From the NCBI RefSeq assembly GCF_029227915.1, contig NC_079888.1, positions 16,656,001-16,720,000 on the forward strand: a DNA stretch of 64,000 nucleotides, written 5' to 3'. The DNA comes from Hydractinia symbiolongicarpus (lineage: Eukaryota; Cnidaria; Hydrozoa; Anthoathecata; Hydractiniidae). Shown piece by piece: positions 21,488 through 32,893 of this stretch (the first letter of the stretch is position 1; the number at the start of each line of letters is the position of its first letter). The position numbers and the translations under genes are program-made. A model generated the notes under the pieces. It saw only the letters and a list, made by a program, of their open reading frames with translations. It did not search any database and was not told the origin of the DNA.

Positions 21488-21853
21488 AAACTATATGGAT
21501 GTTTTTGGTGCAGTTTTCTGGACATAACGTGCAGATATGACTTAGAAGCGAAAGAAGTGAAGAAATTGGATGAAACACCAGGGGTATGGTCCTCCAAGTC
21601 AAAGGAAATAACCAGGACTGAATCGGCAATGGTGTTGAGAAGATTTGAGCATAAAATGCACAAAGTTATAAAACGTTTTATACAACAAAGCCCAAAATTC
21701 CTGTAGATCACAAAACACAGCAACGTGTAAGATACTTTGCGCCATTAAATTTGAACGTAAAGTAGGGTTAGCGAGTTCACTATTAACTTTTGAGTACTTG
21801 CATAAAAAGTTAAAAATGCTGCGAATGGAAAATATACCAAAGGATGCACAACA

Positions 21854-21925
21854 GGCGTAGTGGCCAAGTGGTAAGGCGTCGGTATCGTAAGCCGAAGATC
21901 ACGAGTTCGATCCTCGTCTGTGCCT
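21854..21925 (+). tRNA. tRNA-Thr(CGU), foldable with wobbles (B)
   Basis: Acceptor GGCGTAG/CTGTGCC pairs with two wobbles; anticodon stem TCGGT/GCCGA; loop ATCGTAA; box B GTTCGATCC. G flank. Confidence 0.75.
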
Positions 21926-22291
21926 AAGATATATGGGGGCGTTTGCCGGAGTTTTCCAGACATAACGTGCAGATATGACTTAGAAGCGAAAGAAGCGAAG
22001 AAATTGGATGAAACATCAGGGGTATGGTCCTCCAAGTCAAAGGAAATAAACAGGACTGAATCGGCAATGGGGTTGAGAAGATTTAGGCATAAAATGCACA
22101 AAGTTATAAAACGATTTACACAACAAATCCCGAAATTCATGTAGATCAAAAAATACAGCAACGTGTAAGATACTTTGCGCCATTAAATTTAAACGTAAAG
22201 TAGGGTTAGCGAGTTCACTATTAACTTTTGAGTACTTGCATAAAAAGTTAAAAATGATGCGGATGGAAAATATACCAAAGGATGCAAAACA

Positions 22292-22363
22292 GGCGCAGTG
22301 GCCAAGTGGTAAGGCGTCGGTCTCGTAAACCGAAGATCACGAGTTCAAACCTCGTCTGCGCCT
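22292..22363 (+). tRNA. tRNA-Thr(CGU), intact (B)
   Basis: All stems perfect; T loop TTCAAAC keeps the required bases. Loop CTCGTAA. D flank. Confidence 0.82.
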
Positions 22364-22717
22364 AAATTATGTGGACGACTTTTGCGGAGATTTCCTGACA
22401 AAGAGTGCAGATATGCCTTAGAAGAGAAATAAGGCAAGGGATTGGATGAAATTTCAGGGGCATGGTCCTCCGAGTCAAAGGAAGTAAACAGGACTGAATC
22501 GGCAATGGGGTTGAGAAGATATAAGCATAAAATGCACAAAGTTTTAAAACGTTTTATACAAGAAAGCCCGTAATTCCTGTAGATCAAAAAACACAGCAAC
22601 GTGTAAGATACTTTGCACTATTAAATTTGAACGTAAAGTAGGCTTATTAACTTTTGAGTACTTGCATAAAAAGTTAAAAATGCTGCGAATGGAAAATATA
22701 CCAAAGGTTACTACACA

Positions 22718-22789
22718 AGCGCAGTGGCCAAGTGGTAAGGCGTTGGTTTCCTAAACCGAAGATCAAGACTTCGAACCTTGTCTTTGTCT
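22718..22789 (+). pseudogene. tRNA-like, anticodon CCU (B)
   Basis: Same class as 20552-20623; upstream 12-bp deletion. A flank (AAACTTTATGG). Confidence 0.75.
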
Positions 22790-23155
22790 AAACTTTATGG
22801 ATGTTTTTGGTGCAGTTTTCTGGACATAACGTGCAGATATGACTTAGAAGCGAAAGAAGTGAAGAAATTGGATGAAACACCAGGGGTATGGTCCTCCAAG
22901 TCAAAGGAAATAAACAGGACTGAATCGGCAATGGGGTTGAGAAGATTTAGGCATAAAATGCACAAAGTTATAAAACGTTTTACACAACAAATCCTGAAAT
23001 TCATGTAGATCAAAAAATACAGCAACGTGTAAGATACTTTGCGCCATTAAATTAGAATGTAAAGAAGGGTTAGCGAGTTTACTATTAACTTTTGAGTACT
23101 TGCATAAAAAGTTAAAAATGATGCGGATGGAAAATATACCAAAGGATGCAAAACA

Positions 23156-23227
23156 GGCGCAGTGGCCAAGTGGTAAGGCGTCGGTCTCGTAAACTGAAGA
23201 TCACGAGTTCGAACCTTGTCTGCGCCT
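23156..23227 (+). tRNA. tRNA-Thr(CGU), foldable with wobbles (B)
   Basis: Same sequence as 11156-11227. D flank. Confidence 0.78.
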
Positions 23228-23592
23228 AAATTATGTGGACGACTTTTGCGGAGATTTCCTGACAAAGTGTGCAGATATGCCTTAGAAGAGAAATAAGGCA
23301 AGGGATTGGATGAAATTTCAGGGGCATGGTCCTCCAAGTTAAACGAAAATTAACAGGACTAAAGGGGAAGTGGTGTAGGGAACATCTAAGCAGAAATTGC
23401 GCAAAATTATAAAAATTTAATACAGGAAAGTCCGAAAGTCCGATATATCGAATAACACAGCAACGTGTAAGTTACTTTGCACCGTTACATTTTATTGTGA
23501 TAAAGGCTTAGCGAGTTCATTATTATCTTTTGAGTACGTGCATAAAATATTAATAATGATGCGGATGTAAAGTATACCAAAGATTACTAGCA

Positions 23593-23664
23593 GGCGCAGT
23601 GGCCAACTAGTAATGCGTCGGTCTCGTAAACAGAAGCTCACGAGTTCGATCCTCGTCTGTGCCT
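23593..23664 (+). pseudogene. tRNA-Thr(CGU)-like, D arm degenerate (A4 monomer 1)
   Basis: Same sequence as 7224-7295. Confidence 0.75.
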
Positions 23665-24021
23665 AAGTTATATGGGTGCGTTTTCTGGAGTTTGCCAGAC
23701 ATAACATGCAGATATGACTTAGAAGCGAAAGAAATTGGATAAAACAATAGGGGTATGGTTCTTCAAGTCAAGGGTAATAAACAGGACCAAATCGGCAATG
23801 GAGTGGGGAACATCTAAGCATAAATAGCGCAAAGTTATAAACCGTTTATACAGGAAAGACGGAAATTCCTGTATATAGCATAACACAGCAGCGTCAAAGA
23901 CACTTTGCTTCGGTACTTTTGAACCTGAGATATGTGTATCGAGTTCTTCTTTAACTTTCGCTCACTTGCATAAAAAGTTAAAAATGCTGCGAATGGAAAA
24001 TATACCAAAGGCTAATAATCA

Positions 24022-24093
24022 GACGCAGTGGCCAAGTGGTAAGGCGTTGGTTTTGTAAACCGAAGATCAAGACTTCGAACCTCGTCTGTGCCT
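24022..24093 (+). pseudogene. tRNA-Thr(UGU)-like, T arm broken (A4 monomer 2)
   Basis: Same as 12022-12093. Confidence 0.75.
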
Positions 24094-24460
24094 AAACTAC
24101 ATGGATGCTTTTGGCGGAGTTTTCTGGACATAACGTGCAGATATGCCTTAGAAGAGAAATAAGGCAAGGGATTGGATGAAAATTCAGGGTTATGGTCCTC
24201 CAAGTCAAAGGAAATAAACAGGACTGAATCGGCAATGGGGTTGAGAAGATTTAGGCATAAATTGCACAAAGTTATAAGAAGTTTTATACAGGAAAGCCCG
24301 AAGTTCTTTTAGATCGAACAACACGGCAACGTGTAAGATGCTTTGCACTATTAAATTTGAACGTCAAAGTAGGTTTAGCGTGTTCACTAATAACTTTTGA
24401 GTACTTGCATAAGAATTTAAAAATGCTGCGAATGGAAAATATAACAAAGGATGCAAAACA

Positions 24461-24532
24461 GGTCCAGGGGCCAAGTGGTAAGGCGTCGGTTTCGTAAACC
24501 GAAGATCAAGACTTCGAACCTCTTTTGTGCCT
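24461..24532 (+). pseudogene. tRNA-Thr(CGU)-like, T arm broken (A4 monomer 3)
   Basis: Same sequence as 8092-8163. Confidence 0.75.
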
Positions 24533-24899
24533 AAACTATATGGATGCTGTTGGCGGAGTTTTCTGGACATAACGTGCAGATATGACTTAGAAGTGAAAGA
24601 AGTCAAGAAATTGGATGAGACACAAAGGGTATGGTCCTCCAAGTCGAAGGAAATAAACAGGACTGAATCGGCAATGGCGTTGAGAGGATTTGAGCATAAA
24701 ATGCACAAAGTTATAAAACGTTTTGTACAAGAAAGCCCGAAATTCCTGTAGATCAAAATACACAGCCACGTGTAAGATGCTTTGCACTATTAAATTTGAA
24801 CGTAAAGTAGGTTTAGCGCGTTCACTATTAACTTTTGAGTACTTGTATAAAAAGTTAAAAAATGCTGCGAATGGAAAATGTAACAAAGGATGCAAAACA

Positions 24900-24971
24900 G
24901 GTCCAGGGGCCAAGTGGTAAGGCGTCGGTTTCGTAAACCGAAGATCAAGACTTCGAAACTCGTCTGTGCCT
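24900..24971 (+). pseudogene. tRNA-Thr(CGU)-like, T arm broken (A4 monomer 4)
   Basis: Same sequence as 8530-8601. Confidence 0.75.
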
Positions 24972-25337
24972 AAACTATATAGATGCTTTTTGCGGAGTTT
25001 TCTGGACATAACGTGCAGATATACCTTAGAAGAGAGATAAGACAAGGGATTGTATGAAGTTTCCGGCGTATTGTTCTCGAAGTCAAAGAAAAGAAACAGG
25101 ACTGAATCGGCAACGGGGTTGAGAAGATTTAAGCATAGAATTCACAAAGTTATGAAACATTTTATACGAGAAAGCCCGAAATTCCTGTAGATCAAACAAC
25201 ACAGCAACGTGTAAGATACTTTGCACTATTAAATTTGAACGTGACGAAGGCTTAGCGAGTTCACTATTAACTTTTGAGTACTTGCATAAGAAGTTAAAAA
25301 TTCTGCGCATAGAAAATCTAACAAAGAATACAAAACA

Positions 25338-25409
25338 GACGCTGTGGCCAAGTGGTAAGGCGTCGGTCTCGTAAACCGAAGATCACGAGTTCAATCCTTG
25401 TCTGTGCCT
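25338..25409 (+). pseudogene. tRNA-Thr(CGU)-like, acceptor defects (A4 monomer 5)
   Basis: Same sequence as 8968-9039. Confidence 0.68.
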
Positions 25410-25774
25410 AAGTTATATGGGGGCGTTTGCCGGAGTTTTCCAGACATAACGTGCAGATATGACTTAGAAGTAAAAGAAGTCTAGAAATTGGAGGAAACAC
25501 CAGGGGTATGGTCCTCTAAGTCGAAGGAAATAAACAGGACTGAATCGGCAATGGTGTTGAGAAGATTTGAGCATAAAATGCACAAAGTTATAAAACGTTT
25601 TATACAAGAAAGCCCGAAATTCCTGTAGATCAAAAAACACAGCAACGTTTAAGATACTTAGCACCATTAAGTTTGAACGTAAAGTAGGTTTAGCGCGTTC
25701 ACTATTAACTTTTGAGTACTTGCATAAAAAGTTAAAATGCTGCGAATGGAAAATATAACAAAGAATACTAAACA

Positions 25775-25846
25775 GGTCCAGGGGCCAAGTGGTAAGGCGT
25801 CGGTTTCGTAAACCGAAGATCACGAGTTCGATCCTGGTCTGTGCCC
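25775..25846 (+). pseudogene. tRNA-Thr(CGU)-like, decayed (A4 monomer 6)
   Basis: Same sequence as 9405-9476. Confidence 0.72.
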
Positions 25847-26211
25847 AAGTTATATGGGTGCGTTTGCCGGAGTTTTCCAGACACAACGTGCAGATATGAC
25901 TTAGAAGTGAAAGAAGTCAAGAAATTGGATGAAGCACCTGGCGTAGTCTTCTCCAAATCAAAGGAAATGAACAGGACTGAATTGGCAATGGACTGGGGAA
26001 CATCTAAGCATAAATTACGCAAAGTTATAGACCTTTTATACAGGAAACTCCAAAATTCCTATATATCGAATAACACAGCAACGGGTAAGTTATTTTACAC
26101 CGTTAAATTTGATCGTGACAATAGCTTAGCGAGTTCATTGTTAACTTGTGAGTGCTTGCATAAGATGTTAATAATGATGCGGAAGGAGAATATACTAAAG
26201 CTTACTAAAGA

Positions 26212-26283
26212 GGCGCAGAGGCCAAGTGGTAAGGCGTCGGTCTCACAAACCGAAGATCACGAGTTTGAACCTCGTCTGTGCCT
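26212..26283 (+). pseudogene. tRNA-like, anticodon CAC (A4 monomer 7)
   Basis: Same as 14212-14283, loop CTCACAA. Confidence 0.7.
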
Positions 26284-26649
26284 AAATTATATGGATGCGT
26301 TTGCCGGAGTGTGTCAGACATAGCATGCAGATATGCCTTAGAATTGAAAGAAGTCAAGAAATTGGATGAAATTTCTGGGGTATGGTCATCGAAGTCAAAA
26401 GAAACAAACAGGACTGAATCGGGAATGGAGTTCAGAAGATTTAAGTATAAATTGCACAAAGCCATAAAAAGTTTTATACAGGAAAGCCCAAAATTCTTGC
26501 AGATCGAACAACACGGCAACGTGTAAAATACTATGCACTATTTAGTTTGAACGTGACCTAGGCTTAGCGAGTTCACTATTAACATTTGAGTGCTTGCATA
26601 AAAAGTTAATAATGATGCGGATGGAAAAGGTACCAAAGGATGCAAAACA

Positions 26650-26721
26650 GGCGCAGTGGCCAAGTGGTAAGGCGTCGGTATCGTAAACCGAAGATCACGA
26701 GTTCGAACCTCGTCTGTGCCT
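26650..26721 (+). tRNA. tRNA-Thr(CGU), intact (A4 monomer 8)
   Basis: Same sequence as 10280-10351. Confidence 0.82.
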
Positions 26722-27087
26722 AAATTATGTGGACGAGTTTTGCGGAGATTTCCTGACAAAGTGTGCAGATATGCCTTAGAAAAGAAGTAAGACAAGGGAT
26801 TGGATGAAATTTCAGGGGTATGGTCCTCCAAGTCAAAGTAAATAAACAGGACTGAATCGGCAATGGGGTTGAGAAGATTTAGGCATAAAATGCACAAAGT
26901 TATAAAAGGTTTTACACAACAAATCCCGAAATTCATGTAGATCAAAAAATACAGTAACGTGTAAGATACTCTGCGCTATTAAATTTGAACGTAAATTAGG
27001 CTTAGCGAGTTCACTATTAACTTTTGAGTACTTGCATAAAAAGTTAAAAATGCTGCGAATGGAAAATATACCAAAGGTTACTAAACA

Positions 27088-27159
27088 AGCGCAGTGGCCA
27101 AGTGGTAAGGCGTTGGTTTCCTAAACCGAAGACCAAGACTTCGAACCTCGTCTTTGTCT
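27088..27159 (+). pseudogene. tRNA-like, anticodon CCU (A4 monomer 9)
   Basis: Same sequence as 10718-10789. Confidence 0.75.
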
Positions 27160-27525
27160 AAACTATATGGATGTTTTTGGTGCAGGTTTCTGGACATAAC
27201 GTGCAGATATGACTTAGAAGCGAAAGAAGTGAAGAAATTGGATGAAACACCAGGGGTATGGTCCTCCAAGTCAAAGGAAATAAACAGGACTGAATCGGCA
27301 ATGGGGTTGAGAAGATTTAGGCATAAAATGCACAAAGTTATAAAACGTTTTACACAACAAATCCTGAAATTCATGTAGATCAAAAAATACAGCAACGTGT
27401 AAGATACTTTGCGCCATTAAATTAGAATGTAAAGAAGGGTTAGCGAGTTTACTATTAACTTTTGAGTACTTGCATAAAAAGTTAAAAATGATGCGGATGG
27501 AAAATATACCAAAGGATGCAAAACA

Positions 27526-27597
27526 GGCGCAGTGGCCAAGTGGTAAGGCGTCGGTCTCGTAAACTGAAGATCACGAGTTCGAACCTTGTCTGCGCCT
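27526..27597 (+). tRNA. tRNA-Thr(CGU), foldable with wobbles (A4 monomer 10)
   Basis: Same sequence as 11156-11227. Confidence 0.78.
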
Positions 27598-27962
27598 AAA
27601 TTATGTGGACGACTTTTGCGGAGATTTCCTGACAAAGTGTGCAGATATGCCTTAGAAGAGAAATAAGGCAAGGGATTGGATGAAATTTCAGGGGCATGGT
27701 CCTCCAAGTTAAACGAAAATTAACAGGACTAAAGGGGAAGTGGTGTAGGGAACATCTAAGCAGAAATTGCGCAAAATTATAAAAATTTAATACAGGAAAG
27801 TCCGAAAGTCCGATATATCGAATAACACAGCAACGTGTAAGTTACTTTGCACCGTTACATTTTATTGTGATAAAGGCTTAGCGAGTTCATTATTATCTTT
27901 TGAGTACGTGCATAAAATATTAATAATGATGCGGATGTAAAGTATACCAAAGATTACTAGCA

Positions 27963-28034
27963 GGCGCAGTGGCCAACTAGTAATGCGTCGGTCTCGTAAA
28001 CAGAAGCTCACGAGTTCGATCCTCGTCTGTGCCT
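27963..28034 (+). pseudogene. tRNA-Thr(CGU)-like, D arm degenerate (A5 monomer 1)
   Basis: Same sequence as 7224-7295. Confidence 0.75.
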
Positions 28035-28391
28035 AAGTTATATGGGTGCGTTTTCTGGAGTTTGCCAGACATAACATGCAGATATGACTTAGAAGCGAAA
28101 GAAATTGGATAAAACAATAGGGGTATGGTTCTTCAAGTCAAGGGTAATAAACAGGACCAAATCGGCAATGGAGTGGGGAACATCTAAGCATAAATAGCGC
28201 AAAGTTATAAACCGTTTATACAGGAAAGACGGAAATTCCTGTATATAGCATAACACAGCAGCGTCAAAGACACTTTGCTTCGGTACTTTTGAACCTGAGA
28301 TATGTGTATCGAGTTCTTCTTTAACTTTCGCTCACTTGCATAAAAAGTTAAAAATGCTGCGAATGGAAAATATACCAAAGGCTAATAATCA

Positions 28392-28463
28392 GACGCAGTG
28401 GCCAAGTGGTAAGGCGTTGGTTTTGTAAACCGAAGATCAAGACTTCGAACCTCTTTTGTGCCT
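28392..28463 (+). pseudogene. tRNA-Thr(UGU)-like, converted 3' end (A5 monomer 2)
   Basis: Starts like 12022 but ends CTCTTTTGTGCCT, as in monomer 3. This is a visible gene-conversion patch. Confidence 0.75.
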
Positions 28464-28830
28464 AAACTATATGGATGCTTTTGGCGGAGTTTTCTGGACA
28501 TAACGTGCAGATATGCCTTAGAAGAGAAATAAGGCAAGGGATTGGATGAAAATTCAGGGTTATGGTCCTCCAAGTCAAAGGAAATAAACAGGACTGAATC
28601 GGCAATGGGGTTGAGAAGATTTAGGCATAAATTGCACAAAGTTATAAGAAGTTTTATACAGGAAAGCCCGAAGTTCTTTTAGATCGAACAACACGGCAAC
28701 GTGTAAGATGCTTTGCACTATTAAATTTGAACGTCAAAGTAGGTTTAGCGTGTTCACTAATAACTTTTGAGTACTTGCATAAGAATTTAAAAATGCTGCG
28801 AATGGAAAATATAACAAAGGATGCAAAACA

Positions 28831-28902
28831 GGTCCAGGGGCCAAGTGGTAAGGCGTCGGTTTCGTAAACCGAAGATCAAGACTTCGAACCTCTTTTGTGC
28901 CT
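28831..28902 (+). pseudogene. tRNA-Thr(CGU)-like, T arm broken (A5 monomer 3)
   Basis: Same sequence as 8092-8163. Confidence 0.75.
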
Positions 28903-29269
28903 AAACTATATGGATGCTGTTGGCGGAGTTTTCTGGACATAACGTGCAGATATGACTTAGAAGTGAAAGAAGTCAAGAAATTGGATGAGACACAAAGGGT
29001 ATGGTCCTCCAAGTCGAAGGAAATAAACAGGACTGAATCGGCAATGGCGTTGAGAGGATTTGAGCATAAAATGCACAAAGTTATAAAACGTTTTGTACAA
29101 GAAAGCCCGAAATTCCTGTAGATCAAAATACACAGCCACGTGTAAGATGCTTTGCACTATTAAATTTGAACGTAAAGTAGGTTTAGCGCGTTCACTATTA
29201 ACTTTTGAGTACTTGTATAAAAAGTTAAAAAATGCTGCGAATGGAAAATGTAACAAAGGATGCAAAACA

Positions 29270-29341
29270 GGTCCAGGGGCCAAGTGGTAAGGCGTCGGTT
29301 TCGTAAACCGAAGATCAAGACTTCGAAACTCGTCTGTGCCT
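29270..29341 (+). pseudogene. tRNA-Thr(CGU)-like, T arm broken (A5 monomer 4)
   Basis: Same sequence as 8530-8601. Confidence 0.75.
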
Positions 29342-29707
29342 AAACTATATAGATGCTTTTTGCGGAGTTTTCTGGACATAACGTGCAGATATACCTTAGA
29401 AGAGAGATAAGACAAGGGATTGTATGAAGTTTCCGGCGTATTGTTCTCGAAGTCAAAGAAAAGAAACAGGACTGAATCGGCAACGGGGTTGAGAAGATTT
29501 AAGCATAGAATTCACAAAGTTATGAAACATTTTATACGAGAAAGCCCGAAATTCCTGTAGATCAAACAACACAGCAACGTGTAAGATACTTTGCACTATT
29601 AAATTTGAACGTGACGAAGGCTTAGCGAGTTCACTATTAACTTTTGAGTACTTGCATAAGAAGTTAAAAATTCTGCGCATAGAAAATCTAACAAAGAATA
29701 CAAAACA

Positions 29708-29779
29708 GACGCTGTGGCCAAGTGGTAAGGCGTCGGTCTCGTAAACCGAAGATCACGAGTTCAATCCTTGTCTGTGCCT
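29708..29779 (+). pseudogene. tRNA-Thr(CGU)-like, acceptor defects (A5 monomer 5)
   Basis: Same sequence as 8968-9039. Confidence 0.68.
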
Positions 29780-30144
29780 AAGTTATATGGGGGCGTTTGC
29801 CGGAGTTTTCCAGACATAACGTGCAGATATGACTTAGAAGTAAAAGAAGTCTAGAAATTGGAGGAAACACCAGGGGTATGGTCCTCTAAGTCGAAGGAAA
29901 TAAACAGGACTGAATCGGCAATGATGTTGAGAAGATTTGAGCATAAAATGCACAAAGTTATAAAACGTTTTATACAAGAAAGCCCGAAATTCCTGTAGAT
30001 CAAAAAACACAGCAACGTTTAAGATACTTAGCACCATTAAGTTTGAACGTAAAGTAGGTTTAGCGCGTTCACTATTAACTTTTGAGTACTTGCATAAAAA
30101 GTTAAAATGCTGCGAATGGAAAATATAACAAAGAATACTAAACA

Positions 30145-30216
30145 GGTCCAGGGGCCAAGTGGTAAGGCGTCGGTTTCGTAAACCGAAGATCACGAGTTCG
30201 ATCCTGGTCTGTGCCC
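30145..30216 (+). pseudogene. tRNA-Thr(CGU)-like, decayed (A5 monomer 6)
   Basis: Same sequence as 9405-9476. Confidence 0.72.
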
Positions 30217-30581
30217 AAGTTATATGGGTGCGTTTGCCGGAGTTTTCCAGACACAACGTGCAGATATGACTTAGAAGTGAAAGAAGTCAAGAAATTGGAT
30301 GAAGCACCTGGCGTAGTCTTCTCCAAATCAAAGGAAATGAACAGGACTGAATTGGCAATGGACTGGGGAACATCTAAGCATAAATTACGCAAAGTTATAG
30401 ACCTTTTATACAGGAAACTCCAAAATTCCTATATATCGAATAACACAGCAACGGGTAAGTTATTTTACACCGTTAAATTTGATCGTGACAATAGCTTAGC
30501 GAGTTCATTGTTAACTTGTGAGTGCTTGCATAAGATGTTAATAATGATGCGGAAGGAGAATATACTAAAGCTTACTAAAGA

Positions 30582-30653
30582 GGCGCAGAGGCCAAGTGGT
30601 AAGGCGTCGGTCTCACAAACCGAAGATCACGAGTTTGAACCTCGTCTGTGCCT
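30582..30653 (+). pseudogene. tRNA-like, anticodon CAC (A5 monomer 7)
   Basis: Same as 14212-14283, loop CTCACAA. Confidence 0.7.
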
Positions 30654-31019
30654 AAATTATATGGATGCGTTTGCCGGAGTGTGTCAGACATAGCATGCAG
30701 ATATGCCTTAGAATTGAAAGAAGTCAAGAAATTGGATGAAATTTCTGGGGTATGGTCATCGAAGTCAAAAGAAACAAACAGGACTGAATCGGGAATGGAG
30801 TTCAGAAGATTTAAGTATAAATTGCACAAAGCCATAAAAAGTTTTATACAGGAAAGCCCAAAATTCTTGCAGATCGAACAACACGGCAACGTGTAAAATA
30901 CTATGCACTATTTAGTTTGAACGTGACCTAGGCTTAGCGAGTTCACTATTAACATTTGAGTGCTTGCATAAAAAGTTAATAATGATGCGGATGGAAAAGG
31001 TACCAAAGGATGCAAAACA

Positions 31020-31091
31020 GGCGCAGTGGCCAAGTGGTAAGGCGTCGGTATCGTAAACCGAAGATCACGAGTTCGAACCTCGTCTGTGCCT
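31020..31091 (+). tRNA. tRNA-Thr(CGU), intact (A5 monomer 8)
   Basis: Same sequence as 10280-10351. Confidence 0.82.
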
Positions 31092-31457
31092 AAATTATGT
31101 GGACGAGTTTTGCGGAGATTTCCTGACAAAGTGTGCAGATATGCCTTAGAAAAGAAGTAAGACAAGGGATTGGATGAAATTTCAGGGGTATGGTCCTCCA
31201 AGTCAAAGTAAATAAACAGGACTGAATCGGCAATGGGGTTGAGAAGATTTAGGCATAAAATGCACAAAGTTATAAAAGGTTTTACACAACAAATCCCGAA
31301 ATTCATGTAGATCAAAAAATACAGTAACGTGTAAGATACTCTGCGCTATTAAATTTGAACGTAAATTAGGCTTAGCGAGTTCACTATTAACTTTTGAGTA
31401 CTTGCATAAAAAGTTAAAAATGCTGCGAATGGAAAATATACCAAAGGTTACTAAACA

Positions 31458-31529
31458 AGCGCAGTGGCCAAGTGGTAAGGCGTTGGTTTCCTAAACCGAA
31501 GACCAAGACTTCGAACCTCGTCTTTGTCT
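31458..31529 (+). pseudogene. tRNA-like, anticodon CCU (A5 monomer 9)
   Basis: Same sequence as 10718-10789. Confidence 0.75.
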
Positions 31530-31895
31530 AAACTATATGGATGTTTTTGGTGCAGGTTTCTGGACATAACGTGCAGATATGACTTAGAAGCGAAAGAAGT
31601 GAAGAAATTGGATGAAACACCAGGGGTATGGTCCTCCAAGTCAAAGGAAATAAACAGGACTGAATCGGCAATGGGGTTGAGAAGATTTAGGCATAAAATG
31701 CACAAAGTTATAAAACGTTTTACACAACAAATCCTGAAATTCATGTAGATCAAAAAATACAGCAACGTGTAAGATACTTTGCGCCATTAAATTAGAATGT
31801 AAAGAAGGGTTAGCGAGTTTACTATTAACTTTTGAGTACTTGCATAAAAAGTTAAAAATGATGCGGATGGAAAATATACCAAAGGATGCAAAACA

Positions 31896-31967
31896 GGCGC
31901 AGTGGCCAAGTGGTAAGGCGTCGGTCTCGTAAACTGAAGATCACGAGTTCGAACCTTGTCTGCGCCT
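31896..31967 (+). tRNA. tRNA-Thr(CGU), foldable with wobbles (A5 monomer 10)
   Basis: Same sequence as 11156-11227. Confidence 0.78.
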
Positions 31968-32332
31968 AAATTATGTGGACGACTTTTGCGGAGATTTCCT
32001 GACAAAGTGTGCAGATATGCCTTAGAAGAGAAATAAGGCAAGGGATTGGATGAAATTTCAGGGGCATGGTCCTCCAAGTTAAACGAAAATTAACAGGACT
32101 AAAGGGGAAGTGGTGTAGGGAACATCTAAGCAGAAATTGCGCAAAATTATAAAAATTTAATACAGGAAAGTCCGAAAGTCCGATATATCGAATAACACAG
32201 CAACGTGTAAGTTACTTTGCACCGTTACATTTTATTGTGATAAAGGCTTAGCGAGTTCATTATTATCTTTTGAGTACGTGCATAAAATATTAATAATGAT
32301 GCGGATGTAAAGTATACCAAAGATTACTAGCA

Positions 32333-32404
32333 GGCGCAGTGGCCAACTAGTAATGCGTCGGTCTCGTAAACAGAAGCTCACGAGTTCGATCCTCGTCTGT
32401 GCCT
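32333..32404 (+). pseudogene. tRNA-Thr(CGU)-like, D arm degenerate (A6 monomer 1)
   Basis: Same sequence as 7224-7295. Confidence 0.75.
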
Positions 32405-32761
32405 AAGTTATATGGGTGCGTTTTCTGGAGTTTGCCAGACATAACATGCAGATATGACTTAGAAGCGAAAGAAATTGGATAAAACAATAGGGGTATGGTT
32501 CTTCAAGTCAAGGGTAATAAACAGGACCAAATCGGCAATGGAGTGGGGAACATCTAAGCATAAATAGCGCAAAGTTATAAACCGTTTATACAGGAAAGAC
32601 GGAAATTCCTGTATATAGCATAACACAGCAGCGTCAAAGACACTTTGCTTCGGTACTTTTGAACCTGAGATATGTGTATCGAGTTCTTCTTTAACTTTCG
32701 CTCACTTGCATAAAAAGTTAAAAATGCTGCGAATGGAAAATATACCAAAGGCTAATAATCA

Positions 32762-32833
32762 GACGCAGTGGCCAAGTGGTAAGGCGTTGGTTTTGTAAAC
32801 CGAAGATCAAGACTTCGAACCTCGTCTGTGCCT
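32762..32833 (+). pseudogene. tRNA-Thr(UGU)-like, T arm broken (A6 monomer 2)
   Basis: Same as 12022-12093. The second SINE copy starts 39 bp downstream. Confidence 0.75.
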
Positions 32834-32870
32834 AAACTACATGGATGCTTTTGGCGGAGTTTTCTGGACA

Positions 32871-32893
32871 TTATTATTATTATTATTATTATT
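32871..32893. repeat. (TTA)n microsatellite
   Basis: Same run as at 16501, with the same number of units, at offset 16,370. Confidence 0.95.

Larger units (their letters stand above)
6958..23327 (+). repeat. 16,370-bp super-repeat, copy 1 (A1-A2-A3-B)
   Basis: Every landmark from about 11,330 onward recurs 16,370 bp further on: the tRNA at 12022 and 28392, the SINE at 16502 and 32872, the tRNA at 21854 and 38224. Differences noticed between the copies are isolated single bases, for example in the D loop at 20990 against 37360. A1 is a slightly more diverged 4369-bp unit than its counterpart A4. Confidence 0.9.
20297..23327 (+). repeat. Seven-monomer segment B (about 3030 bp)
   Basis: Seven monomers (tRNAs at 20552, 20990, 21416, 21854, 22292, 22718 and 23156) lie between A3 and A4. 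Three carry the same 12-bp spacer deletion, with junctions at 20480/20481, 21344/21345 and 22646/22647, which accounts for 7 x 438 - 36 = 3030 bp. D and A flank types largely alternate. Confidence 0.88.
23328..27697 (+). repeat. Ten-monomer HOR unit A4 (4370 bp)
   Basis: tRNAs at 23593, 24022, 24461, 24900, 25338, 25775, 26212, 26650, 27088 and 27526. It shares with A5 alone the variant CTTAGAAAAGAAG near 26776. Confidence 0.9.
27698..32067 (+). repeat. Ten-monomer HOR unit A5 (4370 bp)
   Basis: tRNAs at 27963, 28392, 28831, 29270, 29708, 30145, 30582, 31020, 31458 and 31896. It has a private patch at about 28454-28472 that copies the neighbouring monomer's tRNA 3' end, and a private A at about 29924. 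Confidence 0.9.
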
